Shown here: positions 22,857 through 31,071 of the stretch, in pieces
Layout: every line of letters starts with the position of its first letter
Numbering within the stretch: the first letter of the stretch is position 1
DNA from: Candidatus Phyllobacterium onerii
GTDB taxonomy: Bacteria; Pseudomonadota; Alphaproteobacteria; Rhizobiales; Rhizobiaceae
NCBI RefSeq assembly: GCF_028331445.1
Contig: NZ_JAQMHX010000015.1
Coordinates: forward strand, 37,949 to 101,948
Direction: 5' to 3'
Length of the DNA: 64,000 nucleotides
Made by a program: the position numbers and the translations under genes
Notes under the pieces: model-generated
The model's database searches: none
Told to the model about the DNA's origin: nothing
Seen by the model: only the letters and a program-made list of their open reading frames with translations

Positions 22857-23204
22857 ATGAGCTCAGAGTCCCTCTATATCCACGTCACCGATCAGCACGG
22901 CAAGCGCCATACGCTGGAAGCCCTCGAAGGCTTCCGCGTCATGGAAGTCATTCGCGATTGGGGGCTCGACATCAAGGCGGAATGCGGCGGCGCCTGCGCC
23001 TGCGGGACATGCCATGTCTATGTCGACCAGGACTGGTCAGAAAAGCTCTTTGAACCGCTTGACGAGGAAGTCGACCAGCTCGACGTGACCTTTCACGTCG
23101 AGGACAATTCTCGTCTTTCCTGCCAGCTCATAATGACTGCAGAGCTCAATGGTCTCGAAATCACCCTGGCTCCCGACACCCAGCGGGAGAGCGTCGCAGC
23201 CTAG
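22857..23204 (+). CDS. 2Fe-2S ferredoxin, adrenodoxin type
   Basis: A 115-residue ferredoxin with ligand pattern C-x5-C-x2-C (ECGGACACGTCHVYV, about residues 42-56) and a fourth Cys in RLSCQL near 91, the vertebrate/ISC-type arrangement. It begins 12 bases after the reductase gene, so the two form an electron-transfer pair. It is the last gene of the sulfur operon and its stop codon overlaps that of the convergent L,D-transpeptidase by 4 bases. Supply of electrons to CysI is inferred from context. Confidence 0.9.
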   Translation: MSSESLYIHVTDQHGKRHTLEALEGFRVMEVIRDWGLDIKAECGGACACGTCHVYVDQDWSEKLFEPLDEEVDQLDVTFHVEDNSRLSCQLIMTAELNGLEITLAPDTQRESVAA

Positions 23205-23767
23205 ATTACAACGACGCGCGCGCCAACCGGTACCCGCGCATACAGGTCCATCACGTGTTCGTTGACCATGCGGATGCAACCATTGGAGACAGCGCGTCCT
23301 ATCGTCCACGGCTCGGTGGTTCCGTGGATGCGATAATGCGTGTCGCGCCCATTGCGATAAAGATAGAGTGCGCGGGCACCTAGCGGATTATGGGGACCGC
23401 CTGCGACCCCACCGGCGTAGCGCGCATATTTTTCCGGCTGACGCCTGATCATACCGTTCGTCGGGATCCAGCGCGGCCATTCGGCCTTGCGGCCGACTTT
23501 CGCGACGCCGTGGAAGACCCGGCCAGCCCGTCCGACCCCGACGCCGTAACGCCGCGCGGTGAAGCTGTCTTCAATCAGGTAAAGGAACCGCCCACGGGGG
23601 TCGATCACCACTGTGCCCGGCGCATAGGATGAATCGTACGATACATATTGTGGGCTGAATACCGGATTGATGACGAAGATTTTCTTCTTCTTTGGCGCCG
23701 CCAACGCAGCCTGCGGCGCCAGCGCCGCTGCAAGTATACCGGTAAGAACACCGCGCCGTGTCAGCAT
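23201..23767 (-). CDS. L,D-transpeptidase (YkuD family)
   Basis: A periplasmic enzyme of about 188 residues that forms 3-3 cross-links in peptidoglycan or tethers proteins to it. A twin-arginine-like signal (MLTRRGVLTGILAAALAPQAALA) leads to a YkuD domain with the active-site signature HGTTEP...VSNGCIRM (Cys near residue 164). The start is set at 23767 to give a normal signal peptide; an in-frame start at 23806 would add 13 residues. In Hyphomicrobiales many such paralogues exist; substrate specificity cannot be read from sequence. Confidence 0.92.
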   Translation of the reverse strand: MLTRRGVLTGILAAALAPQAALAAPKKKKIFVINPVFSPQYVSYDSSYAPGTVVIDPRGRFLYLIEDSFTARRYGVGVGRAGRVFHGVAKVGRKAEWPRWIPTNGMIRRQPEKYARYAGGVAGGPHNPLGARALYLYRNGRDTHYRIHGTTEPWTIGRAVSNGCIRMVNEHVMDLYARVPVGARVVVI

Positions 23768-23897
23768 ATCAAACCCCAAGTTCTCTGCTGTCCATCCTTT
23801 GGACACTACTCGCTCAAGGGGATTTTGTCCGAGAATTACTTATTGATGGTTTACGCGATTTCAACTTTCCGTGAATAAACAACAAGATAGGTCACGC

Positions 23898-24836
23898 TTA
23901 AGGCAGGCGCGCGACGCGTTCGGTCAAGAGATCGAAGAAACCTTCATCATCGACATGGCGGATATAGAGCGCGTTCTTGGGGCGATCGGTCACGCCCCAC
24001 CAATCGACGACAGTCATGCCGAGCGTCAATTCGTTTGTGGCGTCGACGACGACGTTGCAATGCCTGCCTCGGTAGAGCTCCGGTTTCAGCACGTAGGCGA
24101 TGACATTCGGATCATGCAGCGGACCGCCATCCCGGCCGTACTTTTCCTCGTCAAACCGCTCGAAGAATTCCAGAAGCGCAACGGAGGCGGCACCGGCCTT
24201 TGTCCCCATTGCCCGAAAACGCTCGATACGCTTGGCGGTTGTCAGCGTCTTGTGGGTTGCGTCGAGCGGCAGGATGATCACGGGAACGCCCGACCGGAGC
24301 ACGATCTGCGCCGCATGCGGATCCACATAGATATTGAACTCCGCCGTCGGTGTAATGTTGCCGCCTTCGAAGAACCCGCCGCCCATGAGCACGATTTCCT
24401 GGATACGGGGTGCAAGCTCCGGGGCGCGAATCAGGACTTGGGCAATGTTGGTGAGAGGGCCAAGTGCGCAGAGTGTAACACTTCCCGTTTCCTCCTTGCG
24501 TAAAGTCTCGATGATGAAATCCACCGCGTGCTGATCTTGCAGCAGCATCGCCGGTTCCGGCAGGTCAGGCCCATCGAGACCGGTCTTGCCATGCACGTGC
24601 TCGGCTGTGACCAGCGGACGCATCAAAGGGCGATCGGCGCCGGCAAAGACTCGCGCGTCAGGGCGGCCGGCAAGCTCGCAGATCTTCCTTGCGTTCAATT
24701 CAGTCAAAGCCAATGACACATTGCCGGCTACAACCGTCACTCCAAGGACTTCCAGTTCCGGGCTGGCGAATGCCAGAAGGATTGCGAGAGCGTCGTCTTG
24801 GCCGGGATCGGTATCGATTATGATTTTACGCGTCAT
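23898..24836 (-). CDS. Inosine-uridine preferring nucleoside hydrolase
   Basis: A 312-residue nucleosidase that splits ribonucleosides into base and ribose. The calcium-binding DTDPGQDDALAI cluster is at residues 8-19, with further family blocks KTGLDGPDLP, GPLTNIAQVL, MGGGFFEGGNITPTAEFN and PLHDPNVIAYVL (the second active-site Asp). It is monocistronic in front of the Hsp20 gene and divergent from it. Whether it favours purine or pyrimidine nucleosides (RihA/B or IunH type) cannot be told. Confidence 0.9.
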   Translation of the reverse strand: MTRKIIIDTDPGQDDALAILLAFASPELEVLGVTVVAGNVSLALTELNARKICELAGRPDARVFAGADRPLMRPLVTAEHVHGKTGLDGPDLPEPAMLLQDQHAVDFIIETLRKEETGSVTLCALGPLTNIAQVLIRAPELAPRIQEIVLMGGGFFEGGNITPTAEFNIYVDPHAAQIVLRSGVPVIILPLDATHKTLTTAKRIERFRAMGTKAGAASVALLEFFERFDEEKYGRDGGPLHDPNVIAYVLKPELYRGRHCNVVVDATNELTLGMTVVDWWGVTDRPKNALYIRHVDDEGFFDLLTERVARLP

Positions 24837-24870
24837 TTCTTACTTTCTTTAGGCCTTAAATCGGCTCTCT

Positions 24871-24898
24871 CTTGAAGTCTGCAGTTCAATCGCCATAT
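24871..24898 (+). promoter_or_regulatory. Sigma-32 (RpoH)-type promoter of the Hsp20 gene
   Basis: CTTGAAG (24871-24877) is followed after 13 bases by CGCCATAT (24891-24898), close to the heat-shock consensus CTTGAA-N13-CCCCATNT. It lies about 70 bases upstream of the Hsp20 start codon and is oriented towards it. Confidence 0.72.
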
Positions 24899-24970
24899 CA
24901 ATGAACAGAAGTGAAATGCCTTAACATCACGGGTTTTGCTTTTAGGTCGCTTTTCTCAAGGACTGCACAA

Positions 24971-25393
24971 ATGACACGAATGACACCGTTTTCAAGCCCC
25001 TTGTTGCTTGGTTTCGATTCGATGGAAAAAACGCTGGAGCGTATCGCCAAGTCCGGCGACGGCTATCCGCCTTATAATATCGAGCGTATCCGTGGCAACA
25101 ATGACCGTGAACAGCTTCGAATTATTCTCGCCGTTGCGGGTTTTTCCAATGACGATCTCGAGGTGACCACGGAAGACAATCAGTTGATCATTCGCGGCAG
25201 GCAGGCCGAAGAAGAGACCCGCGAATATCTGCATCGTGGCATTGCCGCACGTCAGTTTCAGCGCATTTTTGTTCTTGCCGATGGAATGCGCGTCAGCACC
25301 GCCACTTTGAAGAATGGGCTTCTGTCGATCGATCTCGACCGGCCGGAACCCGAACGATTGGTCAAACGCATCAACATTGCGGTTCAGGACTAG
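24971..25393 (+). CDS. Small heat-shock protein, Hsp20/IbpA family
   Basis: A 140-residue ATP-independent holdase that keeps unfolding proteins soluble. The alpha-crystallin domain covers about residues 35-125: YNIERIRGNNDREQLRIILAVAGF, DLEVTTEDNQLIIRGRQ, EYLHRGIAARQFQRIF and the LKNGLLSIDLDRPEPERL strand with its conserved GLL. The start at 24971 follows a weak AAGGA ribosome site; an in-frame start 60 bases earlier lies too close to the promoter. Directly followed by a DUF1150 gene, a pairing common in this order. Confidence 0.92.
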   Translation: MTRMTPFSSPLLLGFDSMEKTLERIAKSGDGYPPYNIERIRGNNDREQLRIILAVAGFSNDDLEVTTEDNQLIIRGRQAEEETREYLHRGIAARQFQRIFVLADGMRVSTATLKNGLLSIDLDRPEPERLVKRINIAVQD

Positions 25394-25449
25394 TCGTAGC
25401 TCTAACTGGACAGGGCCTAAGAATGGACTGTCCGAATATGGAGGCTATT

Positions 25450-25707
25450 ATGCAAACCACCGATCACAAGAATCTCCTGACCGAGCTTGAATTTGCGCGC
25501 CTTGGCGCTGGCCAGGTGGCTTATATGCGCAAGGTCAAAACCGATGACCTCGCCACGAGCTTTCCGGCACTCCCGCCGATGACGCCGGGCGTCGAGCTTT
25601 GGGCGCTGTTTGCGGCCAATGGCGAGCCGATCGTGCTTTCCGATGAACGCGACAATGTGCTTGTCGGCGCGCAGGAACACGAATTGCGCACGGTAATGCT
25701 GCAGTAA
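25450..25707 (+). CDS. DUF1150 family protein
   Basis: An 85-residue protein of the alphaproteobacterial DUF1150 family: ELEFARLGAGQVAYMRKV near the start and LWALFAANGEPIVLSDERD in the middle. A ribosome site GGAGG (25440-25444) placed 5 bases before the ATG at 25450 decides the start over in-frame ATGs at 25423 and 25438. It follows the Hsp20 gene by 56 bases and is likely co-transcribed from the heat-shock promoter. Function is unknown. Confidence 0.85.
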   Translation: MQTTDHKNLLTELEFARLGAGQVAYMRKVKTDDLATSFPALPPMTPGVELWALFAANGEPIVLSDERDNVLVGAQEHELRTVMLQ

Positions 25708-25864
25708 TCAATCAAAGCGCGTGGTTCGGCAGCGTTGTCGAGCCATGCATCTGCATACTTTAGCGCGGCAACGCGCCGCGAATTTTGAGCTCCAATTCCC
25801 TTTGCGCCGGCGACAAAAGGCATTAAACAGCATCTGTTGCCCGCTTGCATTTTAGGAGAGCTCG

Positions 25865-26833
25865 ATGACAATCATTAAGCCAAAACTCGTCACCGTTTTC
25901 GGAGGCTCCGGCTTTATCGGTCGTCATGTCGTGCGTGCGCTGACCAAGCGCGGCTACCGCGTTCGTGTTGCCGTACGCCATCCCGATCTCGCATTTGACC
26001 TGCAGCCGCTTGGCGGCGTTGGCCAGATCCAGGCCGTACAGGCAAATCTGCGCAACCGCGCTTCCGTGGATCGTGCGGTTGCCGGTTCCGATCATGTGAT
26101 CAATCTCGTCGGGCTGCTGTTCGAAGGCGGCAAGCAGAAGTTCAGCGCGGTGCATGAATTCGGTGCCCGCGCGGTCGCGGAAGCGGCCCGTGCGGCGGGC
26201 GTCCCCCTGACACATATGTCGGCGATTGGCGCAGATCCCCGTTCTCATTCCGCCTATGCCAGCACCAAGGGCCGCGCCGAGGCAGCTGTGCACGATACGC
26301 TGCCGGACGCCATCATCATTCGCCCATCCATCGTCTTCGGACCTGAGGACAATTTCTTCAACAAATTTGCCGGCATGGCGCGCATTTCGCCCTTTCTGCC
26401 GCTGATCGGCGGCGGCCACACCAGGTTCCAGCCGGTCTATGTCGGTGATGTCGCCGAAGTTTTTGCACGTTCGGTCGATGGCACCCTCAAGCCGGGCGAA
26501 GTCTACGAACTTGGCGGCGGTGAAGTTCTGACCTTCAAGCAATGCCTCGAGGAAGTGCTGCGAGTCACTGGCCGCAAGCGCATGTTCGTATCGATCCCGT
26601 TCTGGATCGCCAGAATTCAGGGCTCTATCCTTGGCTATCTGCCAAAGCCACCTCTGACAAAGGATCAGGTCTTGCTCCTGCAGCACGATAATGTGGTGTC
26701 TCCCGCTGCAAAAGAAGCGGGCCGCACCCTTGAAGGGCTTGGTATCCGGCCGCAGACGATCGAAACGATCCTGCCGTCCTATCTCTGGCGCTTCCGTGTG
26801 CACGGACAATATTCCAGCCAGAAACCCGCTTAA
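25865..26833 (+). CDS. Complex I NDUFA9-subunit-family protein (atypical SDR)
   Basis: A 322-residue atypical short-chain dehydrogenase. The nucleotide loop VFGGSGFIGRHVVRALTKRGY is near residue 11, and the SAIGADPRSHSAYASTKGRAE stretch replaces the classical YxxxK with S-x-Y-x-x-x-K spacing, as in the mitochondrial complex I NDUFA9 family. RPSIVFGPEDNFFNKFAG follows. Proteins of this type are common in alphaproteobacteria and may aid respiratory complex or quinone metabolism; that is inference. It has a ribosome site (AGGAG) 5 bases upstream and precedes repeat copy B. Confidence 0.88.
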   Translation: MTIIKPKLVTVFGGSGFIGRHVVRALTKRGYRVRVAVRHPDLAFDLQPLGGVGQIQAVQANLRNRASVDRAVAGSDHVINLVGLLFEGGKQKFSAVHEFGARAVAEAARAAGVPLTHMSAIGADPRSHSAYASTKGRAEAAVHDTLPDAIIIRPSIVFGPEDNFFNKFAGMARISPFLPLIGGGHTRFQPVYVGDVAEVFARSVDGTLKPGEVYELGGGEVLTFKQCLEEVLRVTGRKRMFVSIPFWIARIQGSILGYLPKPPLTKDQVLLLQHDNVVSPAAKEAGRTLEGLGIRPQTIETILPSYLWRFRVHGQYSSQKPA

Positions 26834-26854
26834 TTAGGGATGAGAGTTGCGGCC

Positions 26855-26999
26855 TGTACCCTCCCCCTTGTGGGGAGGGAGGCTGCGCAGCAGCAGGGAG
26901 GGGTCTTTTTACACCACTCAACACCCGCCGACGCGCCTTGGCATTTAAGAAACCCCTCCCCGGACCTGCGGTCCGTCCCTCCCCACAAGGAGGAGGGTA
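26855..26999. repeat. Intergenic palindromic repeat, copy B
   Basis: Arms CCCTCCCCCTTGTGGGGAGG (26859-26878) and CCCTCCCCACAAGGAGGAGG (26977-26996) frame a segment with GGAGGGGTC on the left and CCCCTCCCCGGACCTGCGG on the right. It is an inverted copy of the element at 4305-4425: the right half of B matches the left half of A when reversed. It lies between two convergent genes. Confidence 0.8.
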
Positions 27000-27014
27000 A
27001 AGAGCAGTGCCTCG

Positions 27015-27821
27015 TCACCGCATCAAAATCAACGCGACCAGTCCGAGCGTCCCGACGACGAGCCGCCACCATGCGAACAATGCAAAACCGTGGCGCGAGA
27101 CATAGTCCAGCAGATAACGGACGACGAACACGCCCGAGATGAAGGCTGCTATAAACCCGATAATGATCAGCGACGCATCGTTGAAAGTCAGTATGTGACG
27201 GTTCTTGAAGAGATCGTAGGCGAAAGCACCGGCCATTGTCGGCATTGCCAGAAAGAAAGAAAATTCGGCTGCCGAGCGCTTGTCAGTTCCGAGCAGCAAC
27301 GCTCCGACAATCGTCGCACCGGAACGCGACGTACCGGGAATCATGGCAAAGCACTGGATCAGGCCGATCTTGAAGCAGAGACCCAGCGGAAAATCCATGA
27401 CATTGGTATAGCGCGGCTTCAGTTCGACCCTATCGACCCAGAGCAGGATCAGCCCGCCGATGATGAGCATCACGCAGATCAGCATGGGCGATTCGAACAG
27501 CACGGTCTTGATGATGTCGTGGGCGAGCGCCCCGATGACCGCAGCAGGGAGAAACGCGATAAGGATGCCCGTAACGAAACGGCGCGCTTTCGGATCGGTT
27601 GGAAGATCGCGCGCAATCTTCATGAGGCGGCCGAAGTAGACGCTGAGAATCGCCAGGATAGCGCCGAGCTGGATCAACACCTCGAACGTCTTGCCATTCG
27701 ATTCGAAGCCGAGGAAATGCCCCGCGAGCAACAGATGCCCCGTTGACGACACCGGCAGGAATTCGGTTATTCCTTCCAGTAAGCCAAGAAAGGCCGCTTC
27801 GACAATCGTCTGTGTTTCCAT
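27015..27821 (-). CDS. uppP: Undecaprenyl-diphosphatase (BacA/UppP)
   Basis: A 268-residue integral membrane phosphatase that recycles undecaprenyl pyrophosphate to the carrier lipid for peptidoglycan and polysaccharide export. The two catalytic signatures are present: [18 protein letters not shown] near residue 14 and the second pair of family residues in [14 protein letters not shown] near 160, plus several hydrophobic helices. It is monocistronic and convergent with the NDUFA9-like gene, with repeat copy B between them. Such proteins can give bacitracin tolerance. Confidence 0.95.
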   Translation of the reverse strand: METQTIVEAAFLGLLEGITEFLPVSSTGHLLLAGHFLGFESNGKTFEVLIQLGAILAILSVYFGRLMKIARDLPTDPKARRFVTGILIAFLPAAVIGALAHDIIKTVLFESPMLICVMLIIGGLILLWVDRVELKPRYTNVMDFPLGLCFKIGLIQCFAMIPGTSRSGATIVGALLLGTDKRSAAEFSFFLAMPTMAGAFAYDLFKNRHILTFNDASLIIIGFIAAFISGVFVVRYLLDYVSRHGFALFAWWRLVVGTLGLVALILMR

Positions 27822-27990
27822 GATTACCGCTTTCTTGATGGGTGCCGGTTGGGAGAACCGGCTGTTGGTGAAATCCTGTTTACTTGTCTCGTGCTACGGT
27901 TGCGCTTATAGGTTTGGCGCAAGCCTGACGCGGCTGTCGCGAGACGACGGTGCGGATAAAATACCAGTTTGAAAGATTTACCAATCTGCC

Positions 27991-28683
27991 ATGTTGACGC
28001 TCTTCCATCATCCTATGTCCACCGGCTCGCGCTACACCCGGCTTATCCTCAATGAATATGACATTGAAGTGGAGCTGATCGAAGAAAACAGCTGGGCACG
28101 CCGCAAGGAGTTTTTGGCGCTCAACCCCGCGGGAACACTGCCCGTGCTCCTGGCGGAAGGCGATGTTCCGGTTTCGGGGGCTTCCGTGATCGCCGAATAT
28201 ATCGACGAAACGCGCGGCGCGCTGAAGCGCAGCCGCCGGTTGTTTCCTGAAGATTCGCTCAACCGCGCCGAAGTGCGACGGCTGGTCGACTGGTTCCTTA
28301 CGAAGCTCGAAAATGAAGTTACCCGGCATATGGCGCGCGAACGCATTTTCAAATTGCACATGACCGCCGAACAGGGTGGTGGAGCGCCGGATTCAGGCGC
28401 TATCCGTGCTGCCCGGACGAACATCACCCAGCATATGAAATATATCGACTGGCTGACGGCAACGCGCAACTGGCTGGCCGGACCGGCGCCGAGCTATGCG
28501 GACATGTCGGCCGCTGCTTCGATCTCGATTCTCGACTATCTTGGCGAAATCAAATGGGGCGAATATAAAGCGGCGCGCGACTGGTACACGCGGATGAAAT
28601 CGCGTCCGTCGTTCCGGCCATTGCTGTCGGATCGGGTGCGCGGCTTGCCGCCTTCGTCGCATTATGGCGATCTGGATTTTTGA
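27991..28683 (+). CDS. fzlA: Glutathione S-transferase-fold protein, probable FzlA
   Basis: A 230-residue GST-fold protein: thioredoxin-like N-terminal domain (MLTLFHHPMSTGSRYTRLIL, NPAGTLPVLLAEG, SVIAEYIDE) and helical C-terminal domain (NWLAGPAPSYADMSAAASISILDYLGEI). The C-terminal tail GLPPSSHYGDLDF resembles the conserved tail I recall for FzlA, the FtsZ-binding GST-like protein that links FtsZ filaments to septal wall synthesis in Caulobacter and Agrobacterium. Placement just before queG also fits my recollection of that locus. If FzlA, it does not need glutathione chemistry. The GST fold is certain, the FzlA name less so. Confidence 0.72.
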   Translation: MLTLFHHPMSTGSRYTRLILNEYDIEVELIEENSWARRKEFLALNPAGTLPVLLAEGDVPVSGASVIAEYIDETRGALKRSRRLFPEDSLNRAEVRRLVDWFLTKLENEVTRHMARERIFKLHMTAEQGGGAPDSGAIRAARTNITQHMKYIDWLTATRNWLAGPAPSYADMSAAASISILDYLGEIKWGEYKAARDWYTRMKSRPSFRPLLSDRVRGLPPSSHYGDLDF

Positions 28684-28693
28684 TAGCGCCGAT

Positions 28694-28870
28694 TTATCTC
28701 CCCTGGTGGGGGGAGAAAGGGTTTTCTTGGATTAGCCTCTTCGCTAAATCCTTAGAAAAGCCAAGAGAGGGGGTAGTTCAGTGAAGCAAATCTCCTGTCT
28801 GGCGATTTCTAGCACTTAGCAAAGAGGCTAAGATGCTGAAATCGCTTTCTCTCCCACAAGGGGAGAGATA
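28694..28870. repeat. Long imperfect palindromic element, copy C
   Basis: About 175 bases between TCTCCCC-type arms: ATCTCCCCTGGTGGGGGGAG at the left (from about 28695) and CTCTCCCACAAGGGGAGAGA at the right (to 28868). Inside, TTAGCCTCTTCGCTAA near 28752 is repeated in inverse as TTAGCAAAGAGGCTAA near 28815 with one mismatch. It has the same plan as copies A and B but a different core. No reading frame of interest crosses it. Confidence 0.72.
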
Positions 28871-28904
28871 GTTAGCGTCGAACCATGCACAGGGTTCATG
28901 CAAG

Positions 28905-30047
28905 ATGGTTTCAAACCAACAACAACGGCTGAAGCAGTTCATCCTCGAGGAATCGCGTGCGGCTGGCTTCGATCTGGTCGCCATCACCCGGCCGGATGCC
29001 ATCCCGTTCGCCGAAGAGCGCTTGCGCCAATATCTGGCGCTCGGACGCCACGCGAGCATGGACTGGATGCAGGAAACGGAAGAGCGCCGCGCCAGTCCGC
29101 AAAACCTGTGGCCGGAGGTGCGCTCGATCATCGTGCTTGCCATGAATTACGGACCGGACAGCGATCCCTTGGCAATCCTCCGGCACAAGGACAAGGCCGC
29201 GATTTCCGTCTATGCACAGAACCGCGATTATCACGACATCATCAAAGGCAAACTCAAGGGCGTCGCCAGCCGTTTCGCCTCCCGCGCCGCGGGCGAAGAC
29301 CTCAAAGTCTTCGTCGATACGGCACCGGTTATGGAAAAGCCGCTGGCCGAGGCCGCCGGCCTCGGCTGGCAGGGCAAGCACACCAATCTCGTCAGTCGCA
29401 GCCATGGCTCGTGGCTGTTTCTCGGCACGATCTTCACCACAGCGGAGTTGCCGCCCGATGAACGCGAGGCAGATCATTGCGGCTCGTGCCACGCTTGCCT
29501 CGACGTATGCCCGACAAGCGCGTTCCCCGCGCCCTATCAGCTCGATGCAGGGCGCTGCATCTCCTACCTTACCATCGAGCACAAAGAGCCCATCCCGTTC
29601 GAATTCCGTAGGGCGATGGGCAACCGCATCTATGGCTGCGACGATTGTCTCGCCGTCTGCCCGTGGAATAAATTTGCCGAGACTGCGCGCGAAACCAAAC
29701 TACAGGCGCGCGATGACCTGAAATCGCCGTCGCTCGCATCGCTCTTGATGCTGGACGAAGCGGCATTTCGCACGATGTTCTCGGGCTCACCGATCAAGCG
29801 CATCGGCCGGGACCGTTTCATACGCAATGTGCTTATCGCCAGCGGCAATTCCGGCGACCCGGGCCTGATCGAAACCGTCAAAACGCATCTCGCCGCCCCC
29901 TCGCCACTCGTGCGCGGTGCCGCCGTGTGGGCGTTGAGTGAATTGATGGATGAAGACCGGTTCGCAGCCCTGCGCCTGCACGGAGCCGCGCAGGAAAATG
30001 ACGCGAGCGTCTTGACCGAGTGGCACAAAGCCGCGAAAAATCAATAA
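28905..30047 (+). CDS. queG: Epoxyqueuosine reductase
   Basis: QueG is the cobalamin and double 4Fe-4S enzyme that makes queuosine from epoxyqueuosine in tRNA. The 380-residue protein has the N-terminal region VDTAPVMEKPLAEAAGLGWQGKHTNLV containing the catalytic Asp, and two cluster motifs, CGSCHACLDVCPTSAF and CDDCLAVCPWNKFA, followed by a C-terminal HEAT-like part (GDPGLIETVKTHLAAPSPLVRGAAVWAL). The last codons overlap the next start (TAATG). Length and order of motifs are normal. Confidence 0.95.
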   Translation: MVSNQQQRLKQFILEESRAAGFDLVAITRPDAIPFAEERLRQYLALGRHASMDWMQETEERRASPQNLWPEVRSIIVLAMNYGPDSDPLAILRHKDKAAISVYAQNRDYHDIIKGKLKGVASRFASRAAGEDLKVFVDTAPVMEKPLAEAAGLGWQGKHTNLVSRSHGSWLFLGTIFTTAELPPDEREADHCGSCHACLDVCPTSAFPAPYQLDAGRCISYLTIEHKEPIPFEFRRAMGNRIYGCDDCLAVCPWNKFAETARETKLQARDDLKSPSLASLLMLDEAAFRTMFSGSPIKRIGRDRFIRNVLIASGNSGDPGLIETVKTHLAAPSPLVRGAAVWALSELMDEDRFAALRLHGAAQENDASVLTEWHKAAKNQ

Positions 30048-30916
30048 TGAACATTTTTCTCTTCGGCGCTGGTTATTCGGCGCGCGCCTTTGCCAAAGTC
30101 ATTGATGGTCAAGCGGATTTCATCGGCGGGACGACGCGCGATAGCGCCAAATTTTCAGACCTTAAAAAGGATGGGATCACGCCGTTCCTCTTTCACGGCA
30201 CCCACGCCTCACAGGAGATTGTCGATGTCCTCGCCGGTGTCACGCATCTCGCCATCTCGACATCCCCCGGGCAGAGCGGCGATCCGGTGCTGGCACAGTT
30301 CGGCAAGACCATTCGTCACGCCATGCCCAAACTGCAATGGATCGGCTACCTTTCCACCGTCGGCGTCTATGGCAATCATGGCGGCGCTTGGGTCGACGAG
30401 AATACGCCATGCCATCCGGTCTCAGCCCGTTCCGTCGAACGTGTCGATGCCGAGCGCGGCTGGCAGCAATTGGCGGATGAGCGTGGCGTTCCGCTCGCTA
30501 TCCTGAGGCTTGCCGGCATTTATGGGCCGGGCCGCAACGCTTTCGTCAATCTCGCCAACGGCAACGCACGGCGGCTGAACAAAAGCGGGCAAGTGTTCAA
30601 CCGTATCCACGTCGATGATATTGCCGGTGTACTGGTTTTTCTCAGCCTGCGCAATGAGGCCGGTATTTTCAACATAACCGATGATGAACCTGCACCGCCG
30701 CAGGACGTCGTCGCCTATGCGGCGGAGCTTATGGGCGTCGAACCGCCGGAAGAGGCCGATTTCGATACAGCACCGCTGACACCGATGGCACGCTCGTTCT
30801 ATGGCGAGAACAAGCGCGTTTCCAATAAACGCATCAAGGCGCTCGGCTTTTCCTTCCGCTATCCCGATTACGGCACCGCCTTTGCGACCATGTGGCGCGA
30901 TGGAAGTTGGAAATAG
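30047..30916 (+). CDS. SDR-family NAD-dependent epimerase/dehydratase-like protein
   Basis: A 289-residue protein with an atypical N-terminal nucleotide loop, FLFGAGYSARAFAK, then LQWIGYLSTVGVYGNHGGAWVDE, where the Ser-Thr/Tyr of the SDR active site lies, and LRLAGIYGPGRNAFVNL. It belongs to the YeeZ-like subgroup found in alphaproteobacteria next to queG. It overlaps queG by one base (TAATG), so translation is coupled. Reaction unknown. Confidence 0.85.
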   Translation: MNIFLFGAGYSARAFAKVIDGQADFIGGTTRDSAKFSDLKKDGITPFLFHGTHASQEIVDVLAGVTHLAISTSPGQSGDPVLAQFGKTIRHAMPKLQWIGYLSTVGVYGNHGGAWVDENTPCHPVSARSVERVDAERGWQQLADERGVPLAILRLAGIYGPGRNAFVNLANGNARRLNKSGQVFNRIHVDDIAGVLVFLSLRNEAGIFNITDDEPAPPQDVVAYAAELMGVEPPEEADFDTAPLTPMARSFYGENKRVSNKRIKALGFSFRYPDYGTAFATMWRDGSWK

Positions 30917-30973
30917 CACTACTTGCGCTAGAGACCGTTTTGAGAATTCAACCTGACGAGGCAGCCGGTGCCG

Positions 30974-31028
30974 TTTTCGAGAACCGGAGCGCAGTGGACT
31001 TTTGGGTCCATGAGCACCGGAAGCGCAG
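30974..31028. repeat. Short dispersed repeat, two copies
   Basis: TTTTCGAGAACCGGAGCGCAG (30974-30994, one base longer than quoted limits so read as TTTTCGAG-AACCGGAGCGCAG) is followed by GAGCACCGGAAGCGCAG (31012-31028). A third copy, TTTTCGAGCACCGGAGCGCA, lies at 38380-38398 just before tRNA-Leu. The copies sit in otherwise featureless intergenic DNA and look like part of a family of rhizobial intergenic elements. Confidence 0.6.
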
Positions 31029-31071
31029 AAAATCGCATGGGATGCCCGTCAGGATGGATTGGCAAAGGTCT

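Noticed and set aside
24837..24970. ROSE-type RNA thermometer in the Hsp20 leader
   Set aside because: The leader is short and I could not find the U-rich anti-ribosome-site helix typical of ROSE; the sigma-32 promoter explains heat control.
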